Source: Bdellovibrio sp.
GTDB taxonomy: Bacteria; Bdellovibrionota; Bacteriovoracia; Bacteriovoracales; Bacteriovoracaceae
Assembly: GCA_016187935.1 (NCBI GenBank)
Contig: JACPIU010000017.1
Span: 1-64,000 of the forward strand
DNA: 64,000 nt
Direction of reading: 5' to 3'
In this document: piece after piece, positions 25,931 to 34,456 of the stretch
Numbering within the stretch: the first letter of the stretch is position 1
Layout: each line of letters begins with the position of its first letter
Position numbers and translations under genes: made by a program
The notes under the pieces: model-generated
What the model saw: the letters and a program-made list of their open reading frames with translations, nothing else
Databases searched by the model: none
What the model was told of the DNA's origin: nothing

Positions 25931-26770
25931 ATGCCAGCAATGACTACAGGTATGAGTATCGACAGTGTTTACAAAAATCTTAATTATAGTGTGAGTTGCC
26001 ATGAGCATAAATATGGAGATGGGGTTTATATTTTAAAAAACCCGCGTGCCCAGACCTTTCTTGGCAAATTATGTCGACCTGATATTGAGCAACCCCTCTT
26101 AAATACTCTGATCATCAAATTATATGGAATCTTGTTAGGCGAAGTGGTTTCTGCTCTTTTTCCACGAGAGATTGTATCTTGGGATACACGCATGAAGCAA
26201 TATGTGCCACAAGGAGTTTATCGTGGCGAAGTTATAAATCAGCAAGCGAAGGTTATTTGTGTGGATTTGGCCAGGGCGGGGATTCTTCCTGCACAGTTTT
26301 GTTTTGAGGAATTGTCCTTACTTCTCTCTCCTAAAAATATTAGACAAGATCATTTTTACATACAGCGCAAAACCAATGAACGCCATGAGGTTATTGGTGT
26401 GGATGTGAGTGGTTCGAAGATTGGAGGCGACCAAGAAGACTCATGGGTTCTCTTCCCTGATCCTATGGGGGCCACTGGTTCGTCACTTTCATATGCAGTG
26501 GGTAATTATAAACAAACGATCAAAGGTAAGGCACGAGGTTATGTGGCCATGCACTTGATTGTGACGCCAGAATATATTAAACGTATGAAGAAAGACCATC
26601 CTGATGTTAAAATCTTTGCCCTACGTCTGGATCGTGGACTAAGCGAAGAGGCCGTTTTGACCAGTACCCCAGGGCATTTCTGGGAGAAAGAGAGAGGCCT
26701 GACGGATAATCACTATATTGTGCCTGGGGCCGGTGGCGTTGGTGAGATATTAAATAATTCATTTGTTTAA
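25931..26770 (+). CDS. upp: Uracil phosphoribosyltransferase-like protein
   Basis: A 279-aa protein with UPRT motifs: DLARAGILPAQ, the PRPP-binding loop DPMGATGSS (about residues 178-186), and the C-terminal YIVPGAGGVGE that corresponds to the uracil-binding loop. UPRT converts uracil and PRPP to UMP. It is about 70 residues longer than the usual bacterial enzyme, mostly at the N-terminus and in the middle, so it belongs to a divergent branch and the base specificity should be held loosely. AGGGAGG precedes the ATG. It sits between tdk and hpt. Confidence 0.8.
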   Translation: MPAMTTGMSIDSVYKNLNYSVSCHEHKYGDGVYILKNPRAQTFLGKLCRPDIEQPLLNTLIIKLYGILLGEVVSALFPREIVSWDTRMKQYVPQGVYRGEVINQQAKVICVDLARAGILPAQFCFEELSLLLSPKNIRQDHFYIQRKTNERHEVIGVDVSGSKIGGDQEDSWVLFPDPMGATGSSLSYAVGNYKQTIKGKARGYVAMHLIVTPEYIKRMKKDHPDVKIFALRLDRGLSEEAVLTSTPGHFWEKERGLTDNHYIVPGAGGVGEILNNSFV

Positions 26771-26800
26771 CCAAGTGAACTTATTAAAAGGGAGCAAGTT

Positions 26801-27319
26801 GTGGCGGTCGAAATTTATATTTCAGAAGACCAGATCAAAAATAAGATCACTGAACTGGCCTATAGAATTAATGAGGATTTTTCAGGACAAGAATTAGTTG
26901 TCATTTGTGTTTTAAATGGTGCCTTCATGTTCTGTGCTGATCTTCTAAGAGAGATAACACTTCCTGTGACGATGGAATTTATTAAAGCATCGTCCTATAT
27001 CTCTGGGACCCAATCTTCTGGGGAGATCAAATTTGAAGTTGATGTTAAAAAGAATTTGGCCGGGAAGAATGTCTTGATTATCGAAGATATTGTAGATACA
27101 GGACTTACCATTACGAAAATCATGGAAAAGCTTAAGACCCATGTTCCCGCAAAAATAAAACTTGCTTCACTTTTATTTAAACCATCACGCAATATTCACC
27201 CTGTTAAAATCGATTATCTTGGTTTTGAAATTCAAGATAAATTTGTTATTGGATTTGGACTGGATTACGATGGGAGATTTCGTGAACTCCCGTATATAGG
27301 TATCTTTGATGAAGATTAA
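26801..27319 (+). CDS. hpt: Hypoxanthine(-guanine) phosphoribosyltransferase
   Basis: A 172-aa purine salvage enzyme making IMP or GMP from base and PRPP. The PRPP motif is VLIIEDIVDTGLT (about residues 91-103), the N-terminal VLNGAFMFCADLLREI helix and the SGEIKFEVDV flexible-loop region are as in Hpt, and KFVIGFGLDYDGRFRELPYIGI closes the protein as in the family. GTG start behind AAGGGAG. It is the third member of the salvage cluster. Confidence 0.95.
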   Translation: MAVEIYISEDQIKNKITELAYRINEDFSGQELVVICVLNGAFMFCADLLREITLPVTMEFIKASSYISGTQSSGEIKFEVDVKKNLAGKNVLIIEDIVDTGLTITKIMEKLKTHVPAKIKLASLLFKPSRNIHPVKIDYLGFEIQDKFVIGFGLDYDGRFRELPYIGIFDED

Positions 27320-27332
27320 TTGAAGAGATCAC

Positions 27333-28349
27333 ATGCAAAAAATCGTACAAGCAGGCAGCGTCCGTGTTGATCTTCTGGGGGGAACGATAGATCTTCCTCC
27401 TATTCATATGATTTTACAGCATGTTGTGACTATTAATCTTGCAACGACTTTGCAAGCACGAGTGAGCATCGAAGAAATTGCATCTCCGGCAGTCGTCTTT
27501 GAATCTGTGGATTATGCCGCGAAGACGGAATTTTCTCTCTCTCTTTTTCAAGATTGGGATCAAGTTTCAAATCCTTTTAAAGAACTACAGTTTGTCGCCT
27601 TGATTGTTGCGCTTTTTCGTCCTCAGAATGGATTGAAAATTATCTTAGAATCTGGTTCTCCTCCAGGGGCAGGGTTGGGTGGCTCATCTGCAATGGGCAT
27701 TACTTTATTTCGGGCATTGGCAAAATTCTATGGGCGAAGTTTTACTAAGAAAGAGATGTTTCTGCAGGTCAATGCCGTCGAATCAAAAATTTTGAACAGA
27801 GGCCCAGCTGGCTACCAAGATTATTTTCCAGCATTATTTGGTGGAATTCTGGCCTTAAGGCCGGTGCCCGGAGATATCTTGGTGGAACAGTTTTATAATG
27901 ATGATTTAAGAGCTTTTTTAGAAAAAAGATTAAGTCTCATTTATAGTGGCGAAACGCGTCTCTCGGGCATTAATAATTGGGAAGTATATAAGAAGTTCTT
28001 TGACGGTGATGAAACGATTCGAAATGGATTGCGTGAAATCGCCGATCTTTCTCAGATGGCATATCAGGCGATTTTGAAGAGTGATTACGATAAACTCCCA
28101 TCATTAATGATTAAAGAAGGACAAACCAGATCGCGATTGTTTCCCAATATTTTATCTTCAACGATGCAAAAATTTGAAAGTATTCTTGTCAGAGATGTAC
28201 AGAATGCAGGAGTGAAGGTTTGTGGGGCCGGTGGAGGCGGATGCTTTTTGGCCATTCATAAACCCGAGGACCGCCCCAAAGTGGAAGTCTTGATCCGTGA
28301 ACAAAAGCTGCGTATGCTTGATCTTAGAGTGATGCCACCTTCTGAGTGA
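27333..28349 (+). CDS. GHMP kinase (sugar kinase-like)
   Basis: A 338-aa kinase of the galactokinase/homoserine/mevalonate/phosphomevalonate superfamily. The N-terminal motif VRVDLLGGTIDLPP, the ATP loop PPGAGLGGSSAMG (about residues 110-122) and the C-terminal GAGGGGCFLA are present. The set resembles the heptose-7-phosphate and fucokinase-like group. A role in a heptose or other sugar-nucleotide route is plausible given lipopolysaccharide genes elsewhere in the window, but the substrate cannot be named. It starts 13 bases after hpt and its stop overlaps the next start. Confidence 0.82.
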   Translation: MQKIVQAGSVRVDLLGGTIDLPPIHMILQHVVTINLATTLQARVSIEEIASPAVVFESVDYAAKTEFSLSLFQDWDQVSNPFKELQFVALIVALFRPQNGLKIILESGSPPGAGLGGSSAMGITLFRALAKFYGRSFTKKEMFLQVNAVESKILNRGPAGYQDYFPALFGGILALRPVPGDILVEQFYNDDLRAFLEKRLSLIYSGETRLSGINNWEVYKKFFDGDETIRNGLREIADLSQMAYQAILKSDYDKLPSLMIKEGQTRSRLFPNILSSTMQKFESILVRDVQNAGVKVCGAGGGGCFLAIHKPEDRPKVEVLIREQKLRMLDLRVMPPSE

Positions 28350-29299
28350 TGATGAGTGTTAAGCGCAATATTGCCGGCATGAGTATGAAAGGAGGACGAA
28401 AGGATAATTTTTTCTTTTGTCTTCTAGAATATTTTGATGACGGAGACCGTTGGTTTCTACGTTCCCTATTACAAGTTAAAGATGAAGAATACCTTGCAGG
28501 AGACGAGGCCCTTCGTGAATGGATCAAGCAGTATGATATACGCCAACTGGTCTTGGATTTCCCTCTGACGAATCCGCCTTGCCATGAATGTACATTGCAA
28601 TGCCCTGGGACTTTAAAATGTCCGGTAGATTCCGTCTGTGAGGTTAGATCAAGGATTGATCATTTATTACAGGAAGATGTTACCAGAATCGAGCAACATC
28701 CCAAGACGTATGAATTGGATAGAGGTAATGATGATCTCGTCCAACATGGCAAGGAATGGCATTTAAAAGTTTCAACGGCGCATATTCTCTCCCGCTCATT
28801 TAAACGAAGGCTAAAAAGAGGCCTTCTTCCTTATTGGAATAGACCTTTGGATTTTCTAATTTGGACCCATTATTACGATGCCCTTTTAAAAATTTTCAAT
28901 CAAACTTATGACAGCTTTGGCAACACCTCTCTCGTAATCATAAGTCGTTTTTCTTATCTACGGCGGCATTTCCCGAAGGAACTCGAATTATTTGAGGGCC
29001 ATATACTACTGATCTTGATTGAGATGTTACGCGCCAATTTAGTCCGCCAGCAAGATTTGCAAAATCTATATGATCTTGAGCAAGGCAAGTCTGTTCGTTT
29101 GGGGATTACCCAGGCTTTAGAGAAAAAATTTAACATCTTTATTTATGATTACGATATGGACCTATTGTTAAGGCAACCCCGTGCTTTTGAGTCGTTTTTA
29201 ATGGCCATTGCAGGAATCTGCCTTCACCAAAAACAGATTCGTCCGCTTCCTTCTTGGGTCGGCAGTGAAGGTGCTAATTTTATTATTCCCAAGTTTTGA
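28349..29299 (+). CDS. Cys-cluster protein, possibly RNase H-like (DUF429-type)
   Basis: About 316 aa. In the first 110 residues a strand resembling an RNase H-fold (QLVLDFPLT) is followed directly by a cysteine cluster, CHEC, then CPGTLKC, then C and a further C, spaced like a metal site. The rest is helical with many aromatic residues and ends in GANFIIP. The fold suggestion (DUF429-like predicted nuclease) is tentative. The ATG overlaps the kinase stop (TGATG); GTG at 28346 or later ATGs are also possible. It is translationally coupled to the GHMP kinase. Confidence 0.5.
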   Translation: MMSVKRNIAGMSMKGGRKDNFFFCLLEYFDDGDRWFLRSLLQVKDEEYLAGDEALREWIKQYDIRQLVLDFPLTNPPCHECTLQCPGTLKCPVDSVCEVRSRIDHLLQEDVTRIEQHPKTYELDRGNDDLVQHGKEWHLKVSTAHILSRSFKRRLKRGLLPYWNRPLDFLIWTHYYDALLKIFNQTYDSFGNTSLVIISRFSYLRRHFPKELELFEGHILLILIEMLRANLVRQQDLQNLYDLEQGKSVRLGITQALEKKFNIFIYDYDMDLLLRQPRAFESFLMAIAGICLHQKQIRPLPSWVGSEGANFIIPKF

Positions 29300-29316
29300 G
29301 ATATTCCGAAAGACGT

Positions 29317-29814
29317 CTATTTCTTAATGGCCTTTGGGACTGGGTAGATGCGTAAGCCCCATGCCACAAAGAAGAATAAAAAGCCTTGAATGATAAAGAG
29401 AGTTCCATAAACAGGCCATTCGTGAAAAATGATTATGCCCATCAATGGAGCAAGAAAAGTGGCACTCCAAGAGAGCATGGTGATGTAGAGATGTGCAAAG
29501 CGTTTTTTGAAGACAAAAAAAGTATAATTGAGGAGATGAAAAACGATAAAAATGCCTAAACAAAGCAGCACACCTGTCACCACCATGAGATAGATGCGTT
29601 CTTTAAAATTTTCCGGCCAATCGACTTGTACGCCTTGTCTTTTGTAGACTTCTTGAACTAGCACCATCGCTTGAGCAAATTGTTTGTCAAAAAGCGCGGG
29701 GGTTGTGAATTTGTCGTAGATGTATTTAGATAATTCTAAGTCGCCTAAAAAACAGAATGCCACAGCGAGATAGCGGTAGGTTTTTTCACCAAGCTTGAGA
29801 TATAGTTCTTTCAT
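29317..29814 (-). CDS. Small membrane protein of unknown function
   Basis: About 165 aa starting at the ATG at 29814 (MKELYLKLGEKTYRYL). A longer frame starting at 29856 would overlap the divergent gene. It has a soluble helical N-terminus with a TPR-like feel, then three predicted membrane helices from about residue 73 onward. No family is recognised. It lies between the plus-strand kinase pair and the exchanger-like gene, with no clear operon partner. Confidence 0.55.
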   Translation of the reverse strand: MKELYLKLGEKTYRYLAVAFCFLGDLELSKYIYDKFTTPALFDKQFAQAMVLVQEVYKRQGVQVDWPENFKERIYLMVVTGVLLCLGIFIVFHLLNYTFFVFKKRFAHLYITMLSWSATFLAPLMGIIIFHEWPVYGTLFIIQGFLFFFVAWGLRIYPVPKAIKK

Positions 29815-29844
29815 AGATTCTGTTAAAAGTATCGGGCAATTGAG

Positions 29845-30762
29845 ATGTTTTCGCAAGTCCTATTGTTAATCTTGGCCATTGTTGTAATGCTGATCTCGGC
29901 CAAAATGTTGCTCGATCTTATTGAAAAAATTTATAAGTACTTTAGTCTTTCTTCTTTTGCCGCAGGGGTTTTATTTTTTGGCTTTATTTTTGCCGTTCCT
30001 GGATTGATTTTTTCGCTGCTGGCCGTTCAGCAAGGGGATTTTGGGACTGTTCTCGGTCTCATGATCGGAATGATGGTGAATAACTTATTTCTGGTTTATG
30101 GAATATCGGGTTTTTTTGGGAGACTTTTAATTTTACGAAAAGAAATATTAAATCAGTTTCTTTTTCAATTGGCTGCCGTATTGCTTCTCGGGCCTATTTT
30201 ACTTTTTGGATATTACCATGTGGCCTATGGCATAGTTCTCCTGGCTTTTTTTATTTTCTTTCTTCTAAAACTGCCATACTGTGAAAAAAATGTCGGGGAT
30301 ACAGTCATCCCGTTATCTGTGGGTGTTTGGCTCAAAACCTTTATGGCCCTATCCGTTTTAATGGGGGCCGAGGTGTACTTAATTTTACGAGGCCAGGAAA
30401 TAGGCCAAGGATTAGAAGTATCCTCATTTGTGATATCGACTGTGGTGATCGGTTTTATTGCGACATTACCACAATTGTTTGTATCATTAATTGCAATCAT
30501 TACCAAAAAACATACGGATGTCATCACAGGCAATATTATCGGTTCCAATTTTTTTAATGGATGCTTAATGCTTGGTTTGGTGTGTTTTTATAATTTTGAT
30601 TATAAGAGAGATCTTTTGACCGAATGGATAATACTTCTTTTGGGCGCTTTCTGCTTAGTGCTGTTAGTTAAAATAAAAAGAAATTTTTATCGGATTAGTG
30701 GTGCGATTTTTTTAACCTTTTATTTGTCTCTTATTTTTTATTGGTCAGCCTATTCATCATAA
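29845..30762 (+). CDS. Sodium/calcium exchanger-like membrane protein with degenerate alpha-repeats
   Basis: A 305-aa protein with about ten membrane helices in two inverted halves, the layout of the CaCA cation-exchanger superfamily (YrbG-like). The second alpha-repeat is easy to see (ATLPQLFVSLIAI, then GNIIGSNFFN). The first is worn (AVPGLIFSLLAV, then a MIGMMVNNLF in place of GNxxGSNxFN). In both repeats the normally conserved Pro-Glu that binds the cation is changed, to Pro-Gly and Pro-Gln. Transport activity or ion choice may therefore differ from the family. Its last 13 bases overlap smpB, which runs the other way. Confidence 0.75.
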   Translation: MFSQVLLLILAIVVMLISAKMLLDLIEKIYKYFSLSSFAAGVLFFGFIFAVPGLIFSLLAVQQGDFGTVLGLMIGMMVNNLFLVYGISGFFGRLLILRKEILNQFLFQLAAVLLLGPILLFGYYHVAYGIVLLAFFIFFLLKLPYCEKNVGDTVIPLSVGVWLKTFMALSVLMGAEVYLILRGQEIGQGLEVSSFVISTVVIGFIATLPQLFVSLIAIITKKHTDVITGNIIGSNFFNGCLMLGLVCFYNFDYKRDLLTEWIILLLGAFCLVLLVKIKRNFYRISGAIFLTFYLSLIFYWSAYSS

Positions 30763-31205
30763 AGTCCGCGCCGCAATCGTTTTTCCACATCTTTCTTGGC
30801 CGTGTCGGCCCGTTTATCATGATGTTTTTTACCTTTGGCCAGAGCGATTTCCAATTTTACTATAGATTTTTTAAAATAGATTTTGGTAGGGACAATAGTC
30901 ATGCCCTGGGCCTGGGCCTTGTGTTGCAAATAAGTAAGCTCTTTTTTTTTCAGTAAGAGCTTACGTTTTCGACTCTCTTCGTGATTGTTGATGTTCCCAA
31001 ATTCATAATGGGGGATATTAATATTGTAGGCCCAGGCTTCTCCGTTTGTATCGATCGAGATGTGGGCCTCATTTAGGGAGCACTTACCAAGTCGCAGTGA
31101 CTTTACTTCCGTTCCTACCAATACGATGCCCGTCTCAAACTTTTCGATGATTTCAAAGTCGTAACTAGCACGTTTATTATTGGCAATTATTTTTACTGCG
31201 TTCAT
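30750..31205 (-). CDS. smpB: SsrA (tmRNA)-binding protein SmpB
   Basis: A 151-aa protein needed for tmRNA rescue of stalled ribosomes. Family signatures are clear: an N-terminal NNKRASYDF, the GTEVKSLR motif, EAHISI, HYEFGN, RKRKLLL and the C-terminal Lys/Arg-rich tail with KKDVEKRLRRG. The length is normal. It is the last gene of the long minus-strand run starting at pal. No tmRNA gene is visible in the window. Confidence 0.96.
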   Translation of the reverse strand: MNAVKIIANNKRASYDFEIIEKFETGIVLVGTEVKSLRLGKCSLNEAHISIDTNGEAWAYNINIPHYEFGNINNHEESRKRKLLLKKKELTYLQHKAQAQGMTIVPTKIYFKKSIVKLEIALAKGKKHHDKRADTAKKDVEKRLRRGLYDE

Positions 31206-31208
31206 TTT

Positions 31209-32531
31209 TTAGAATGCAACCTTCAGCCCGATGGAGGCCATATAAACATCTCCACCAACTTTATATCCTGGGGCGCCTATTTTAGAGCCACCTGATCCAT
31301 TTTCCTGGTTTGCGCTTTTAACCACTGTACGATCTTCAAGCTGATGCCATTGGAATGCGCCGGTGATGTCCATAAGCAGGCCGAACATCTGAGTACTCCA
31401 TTTAGGACCAGCACAGAGGATTGTTGAATCCGTGTCGACCGAATTGCCAGAACCGCTAAAATCTCCTTTAAGAGGAGTGGGGCGATGGGAGATTCCTGTA
31501 AAAAAAGACAAGCTATCGCTCATATTCCATTGAAAGCCAACCTTCGGGACAAGGATATTTTTGGTTTGAATTTTTTCATAATTATCGGAAGACAAGACTG
31601 ATGCTCTTTGGGTGATTATCACCACGGGCGTTTGGTAATTTTCCCACATCTGATATTCTAAGAGGCCCATCATTGAAATACGATCCCCCCTTCTTTGGAT
31701 GCCAAAGCGTAAAATGGCGGGGTCGTAGTAGGGAAGTGAGGCAATACCAATATCGAAGGGCAGCGACGAAGTTCCACCGAGAGGAGCATCTCCCACGACA
31801 TTGGCATCAAGATTTGATTTCATTTCTTGCTTGTATGCCAAATAACTCGTCCAATTGTCTAACTTGAAGGCCATGCTCATAAGACCTGCCAGAGAGGGGG
31901 CGACCTTGGCCTTCGCCGCGGCCGATGAACCATAGGTCGTGCCACTTATTGAGGCCTGGGTATTAACGTCTGCACGGACCTGAAAACCAACATAAGCACC
32001 CAAACTCAGGGAAAAGTTTGTTGTAAATGGGTGGGCATACTGTAAAAAAGCTTCGGTTCTCTTGTAACGAGCATGATAGAAAACATATTCTGGCAGTGTT
32101 GGGTGACCTGTATTTGTTTCAAGAAAGTGGCCGACAGGAGAAAAAAGATTGAGCACCAAATTACCGGCACCCGGGTAGCGAATAGGTAGAACAGCGTGAA
32201 GACCGCTATGACGGAATTCACCATAATCCGTAACGGCACTGCCACTTTGAGTTGTTGAGAAGTTGGTGTTGTTTTTTACTATGATATTGTCGATAGGATA
32301 AAAATCGTGATTGACGTAATCATAGCTAACATTGAGTGCCAGTTTATCGCTAAACGCTGTGAGTGCCCCGGCGTAATAGGCATTGGCCGGATCAGAATAA
32401 TCAATGTTGGCCTGCGAACCTATAACAGATGTGGAAGGACTCGCGCCAAAAAATTCAGGGAAACTGGCCCAAGCATTTTGGAGAAAAAAAGAAAGACATG
32501 TCAGGACAATAAGTTTGGCAAAATCTTGCAT
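31209..32531 (-). CDS. FadL/OmpP1-like outer-membrane protein
   Basis: A 440-aa beta-barrel protein with a signal peptide (cleavage near AWASFP). Alternating hydrophobic strands rich in Tyr and aromatic residues run throughout and it ends in a terminal aromatic (GLKVAF), the usual outer-membrane sorting signal. The N-terminal part with DYSDPANAYYAGALTAF resembles the FadL plug and hatch region. FadL proteins bring hydrophobic compounds through the outer membrane. It lies between rsmA and smpB with only short gaps, inside the same run of genes. Confidence 0.75.
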   Translation of the reverse strand: MQDFAKLIVLTCLSFFLQNAWASFPEFFGASPSTSVIGSQANIDYSDPANAYYAGALTAFSDKLALNVSYDYVNHDFYPIDNIIVKNNTNFSTTQSGSAVTDYGEFRHSGLHAVLPIRYPGAGNLVLNLFSPVGHFLETNTGHPTLPEYVFYHARYKRTEAFLQYAHPFTTNFSLSLGAYVGFQVRADVNTQASISGTTYGSSAAAKAKVAPSLAGLMSMAFKLDNWTSYLAYKQEMKSNLDANVVGDAPLGGTSSLPFDIGIASLPYYDPAILRFGIQRRGDRISMMGLLEYQMWENYQTPVVIITQRASVLSSDNYEKIQTKNILVPKVGFQWNMSDSLSFFTGISHRPTPLKGDFSGSGNSVDTDSTILCAGPKWSTQMFGLLMDITGAFQWHQLEDRTVVKSANQENGSGGSKIGAPGYKVGGDVYMASIGLKVAF

Positions 32532-32543
32532 GAAACACCCACT

Positions 32544-33353
32544 CTATTTAGTAAGATGCTTATACAGTAGCTGAACTTGCTCAAGATTGAAAGTTTCAGC
32601 ACGGGCATGAGGATCAAGATTAAGCTCTTGAAAGGCTTTGTCGATAGTGGTTGTGGGATAACTGGCGCGTAAAACACCCACGAGTTGTTTTCTTCGATGC
32701 TGAAACATTGTGCGTAGGAAGTTCTCAAAGGAATGATAGCTACTGAGGGCCAAAGCTGGTTTTGGGTTTTTACTGAAACTGAGAACCACCGAATCAATTT
32801 TGGGAGGTGGAACGAAAGCACTTGGAGGAACTTTGACGACCAATTTTATTTCAAACCATGTACCCACCAGGGAATGAAGTGAATTCATCCCGTTTTTTTG
32901 TTCTTTTAGAGAGAGAAGGGAAGGCAAAATTCGTTCTCCCACTTCTTTTTGAACCATGAGAGTCATAAAAGTGATGGATGGGATTTGAATAAATTTCAAC
33001 AGCAATGGAACACTGACATTGTATGGAAGATTAGAGACCAACCAAAGGTTGTTGTCAGGAAATTGCTTTTGCTGCAAAAGATGGCCAAGGTCAATGGAGA
33101 GAGCATCCTCAATAACCAGTTGATCGGGAGTGAGAATATTATCTAAGTATTCCCGCATCCGATGATCCTTCTCAATACACACAAGAGGCTTGTGATGATG
33201 CTGAAGTGTCGTGGTTAAGATACCGGGGCCAGAACCAACTTCAATAATGGCTGAAGCATGCGATGCATGATCATGACAAATGGTGTGGATGATGCTGGCA
33301 TCCTTTAAAAAATGCTGGCCCATTTTTTTATCCGCCCATGGAAGTTGAGTCAT
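32544..33353 (-). CDS. rsmA: 16S rRNA dimethyladenosine transferase RsmA (KsgA)
   Basis: A 269-aa enzyme that dimethylates two adjacent adenosines near the 3' end of 16S rRNA during 30S assembly. Motifs: KKMGQHFLKDASII, the SAM-binding EVGSGPGILT, CIEKDHRM (acidic loop), DALSIDL, and the catalytic NLPYNVS. The length is normal. Its start overlaps the tsaD stop by 4 bases (33350-33353). Confidence 0.96.
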   Translation of the reverse strand: MTQLPWADKKMGQHFLKDASIIHTICHDHASHASAIIEVGSGPGILTTTLQHHHKPLVCIEKDHRMREYLDNILTPDQLVIEDALSIDLGHLLQQKQFPDNNLWLVSNLPYNVSVPLLLKFIQIPSITFMTLMVQKEVGERILPSLLSLKEQKNGMNSLHSLVGTWFEIKLVVKVPPSAFVPPPKIDSVVLSFSKNPKPALALSSYHSFENFLRTMFQHRRKQLVGVLRASYPTTTIDKAFQELNLDPHARAETFNLEQVQLLYKHLTK

Positions 33354-34447
33354 GGCTTCACACTTTTTTGAATATAGGTGCTGGTAGCATCGAGCGCCAA
33401 GGATTCGGGGTACGGTTTATTATTCTGAGGAGTCCTGAGAGCATAATTAGCAATCATGGCCCCATTATCTGTGCAAAATTGGAATGGCACAAATAAGCAG
33501 TCGGAAAAAAACGAGGTGAAGATTTGACGAAGTCCACGGTTGGCAGCAACGCCACCACCGATAACCAGGGGAATGCGTTTGGAATTAATACCTGCATTGG
33601 AAGCCGCCATGATCATACGATAGGCAGCTTCTGTTTTCAGGCGCAAAGCCGTTATGATCGCCATTTGATAAGAGGCACAGAGGTCTGCAATAATGGGGCG
33701 GTTTTGATCTTCAGGAGTTCTACAGACTAACGATGGGTCTTCATCGAGGATATTTTTTAGGGACGTTTTGAGACCAGAAAATGAGAGGATAGGACCATCA
33801 ACATTTTTCAGACCGATAGGGAAAGAGAAGCGTGTAGGGTCACCTTTTTGGGCCAGATCATCAATCACTTTTCCGGCAGGGTAACCAATTCCCAGCATTT
33901 TTCCGCCTTTGTCAAAGGCCTCTCCGGCAGCATCATCAGTGGTTCCCCCCAAGTATTGAAAATCTATCGATGATTTAACCAGGAAAAAGGCCGAGTGGCC
34001 TCCAGAAACCAGGAGACCGAGATAGGGATATGAAAGAGTGTGAGTCAAAAAAATTGCCTCTAAATGAGCGAACAGGTGGTTTACCGGATTAATAGGTAGT
34101 TGGTGAAAAAGGGAGAGAGTTTTGGCGACATTAATCCCTGTGAGAAGGGGACCTAAAAGTCCAGGATGAGTTGTCACGCCAATCCAATCGATCTGTTTGG
34201 CCGCAATATTGGACTCCAGCAAAAGTTCCTCAAATAAAGGGGCAAGTTTCATGAGATGATTGCGTGCCGCTAATTCTGGTACTACGCCTCCCCATTTACG
34301 CAGAATGAGTTCTTGCGAAAATGATTTATGGCCTAAGATGATCGGTGGCCGATTGCTCTCGGACCTAGTTCCGCGGATCAAGGCCAAACTGGTATCGTCA
34401 CAACTTGTTTCAATTCCCAGAATAATTTTTTCATGAGAGTCTGACAT
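33350..34447 (-). CDS. tsaD: tRNA threonylcarbamoyladenosine synthase subunit TsaD
   Basis: A 365-aa ASKHA-fold protein that installs t6A at position 37 of ANN-decoding tRNAs together with TsaB and TsaE. It starts GIETSCDDTSLAL. The metal-binding HxxxH is in NHLFAHLEA, followed by LLVSGGHSAFFL and GKMLGIGYPAG, and near the end GGGVAANRGLRQ. The length is slightly above average. It lies 9 bases after the cytochrome-fusion gene and is coupled to rsmA. The partners tsaB and tsaE are not in the window. Confidence 0.96.
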   Translation of the reverse strand: MSDSHEKIILGIETSCDDTSLALIRGTRSESNRPPIILGHKSFSQELILRKWGGVVPELAARNHLMKLAPLFEELLLESNIAAKQIDWIGVTTHPGLLGPLLTGINVAKTLSLFHQLPINPVNHLFAHLEAIFLTHTLSYPYLGLLVSGGHSAFFLVKSSIDFQYLGGTTDDAAGEAFDKGGKMLGIGYPAGKVIDDLAQKGDPTRFSFPIGLKNVDGPILSFSGLKTSLKNILDEDPSLVCRTPEDQNRPIIADLCASYQMAIITALRLKTEAAYRMIMAASNAGINSKRIPLVIGGGVAANRGLRQIFTSFFSDCLFVPFQFCTDNGAMIANYALRTPQNNKPYPESLALDATSTYIQKSVKP

Positions 34448-34456
34448 GAGTTTCTT

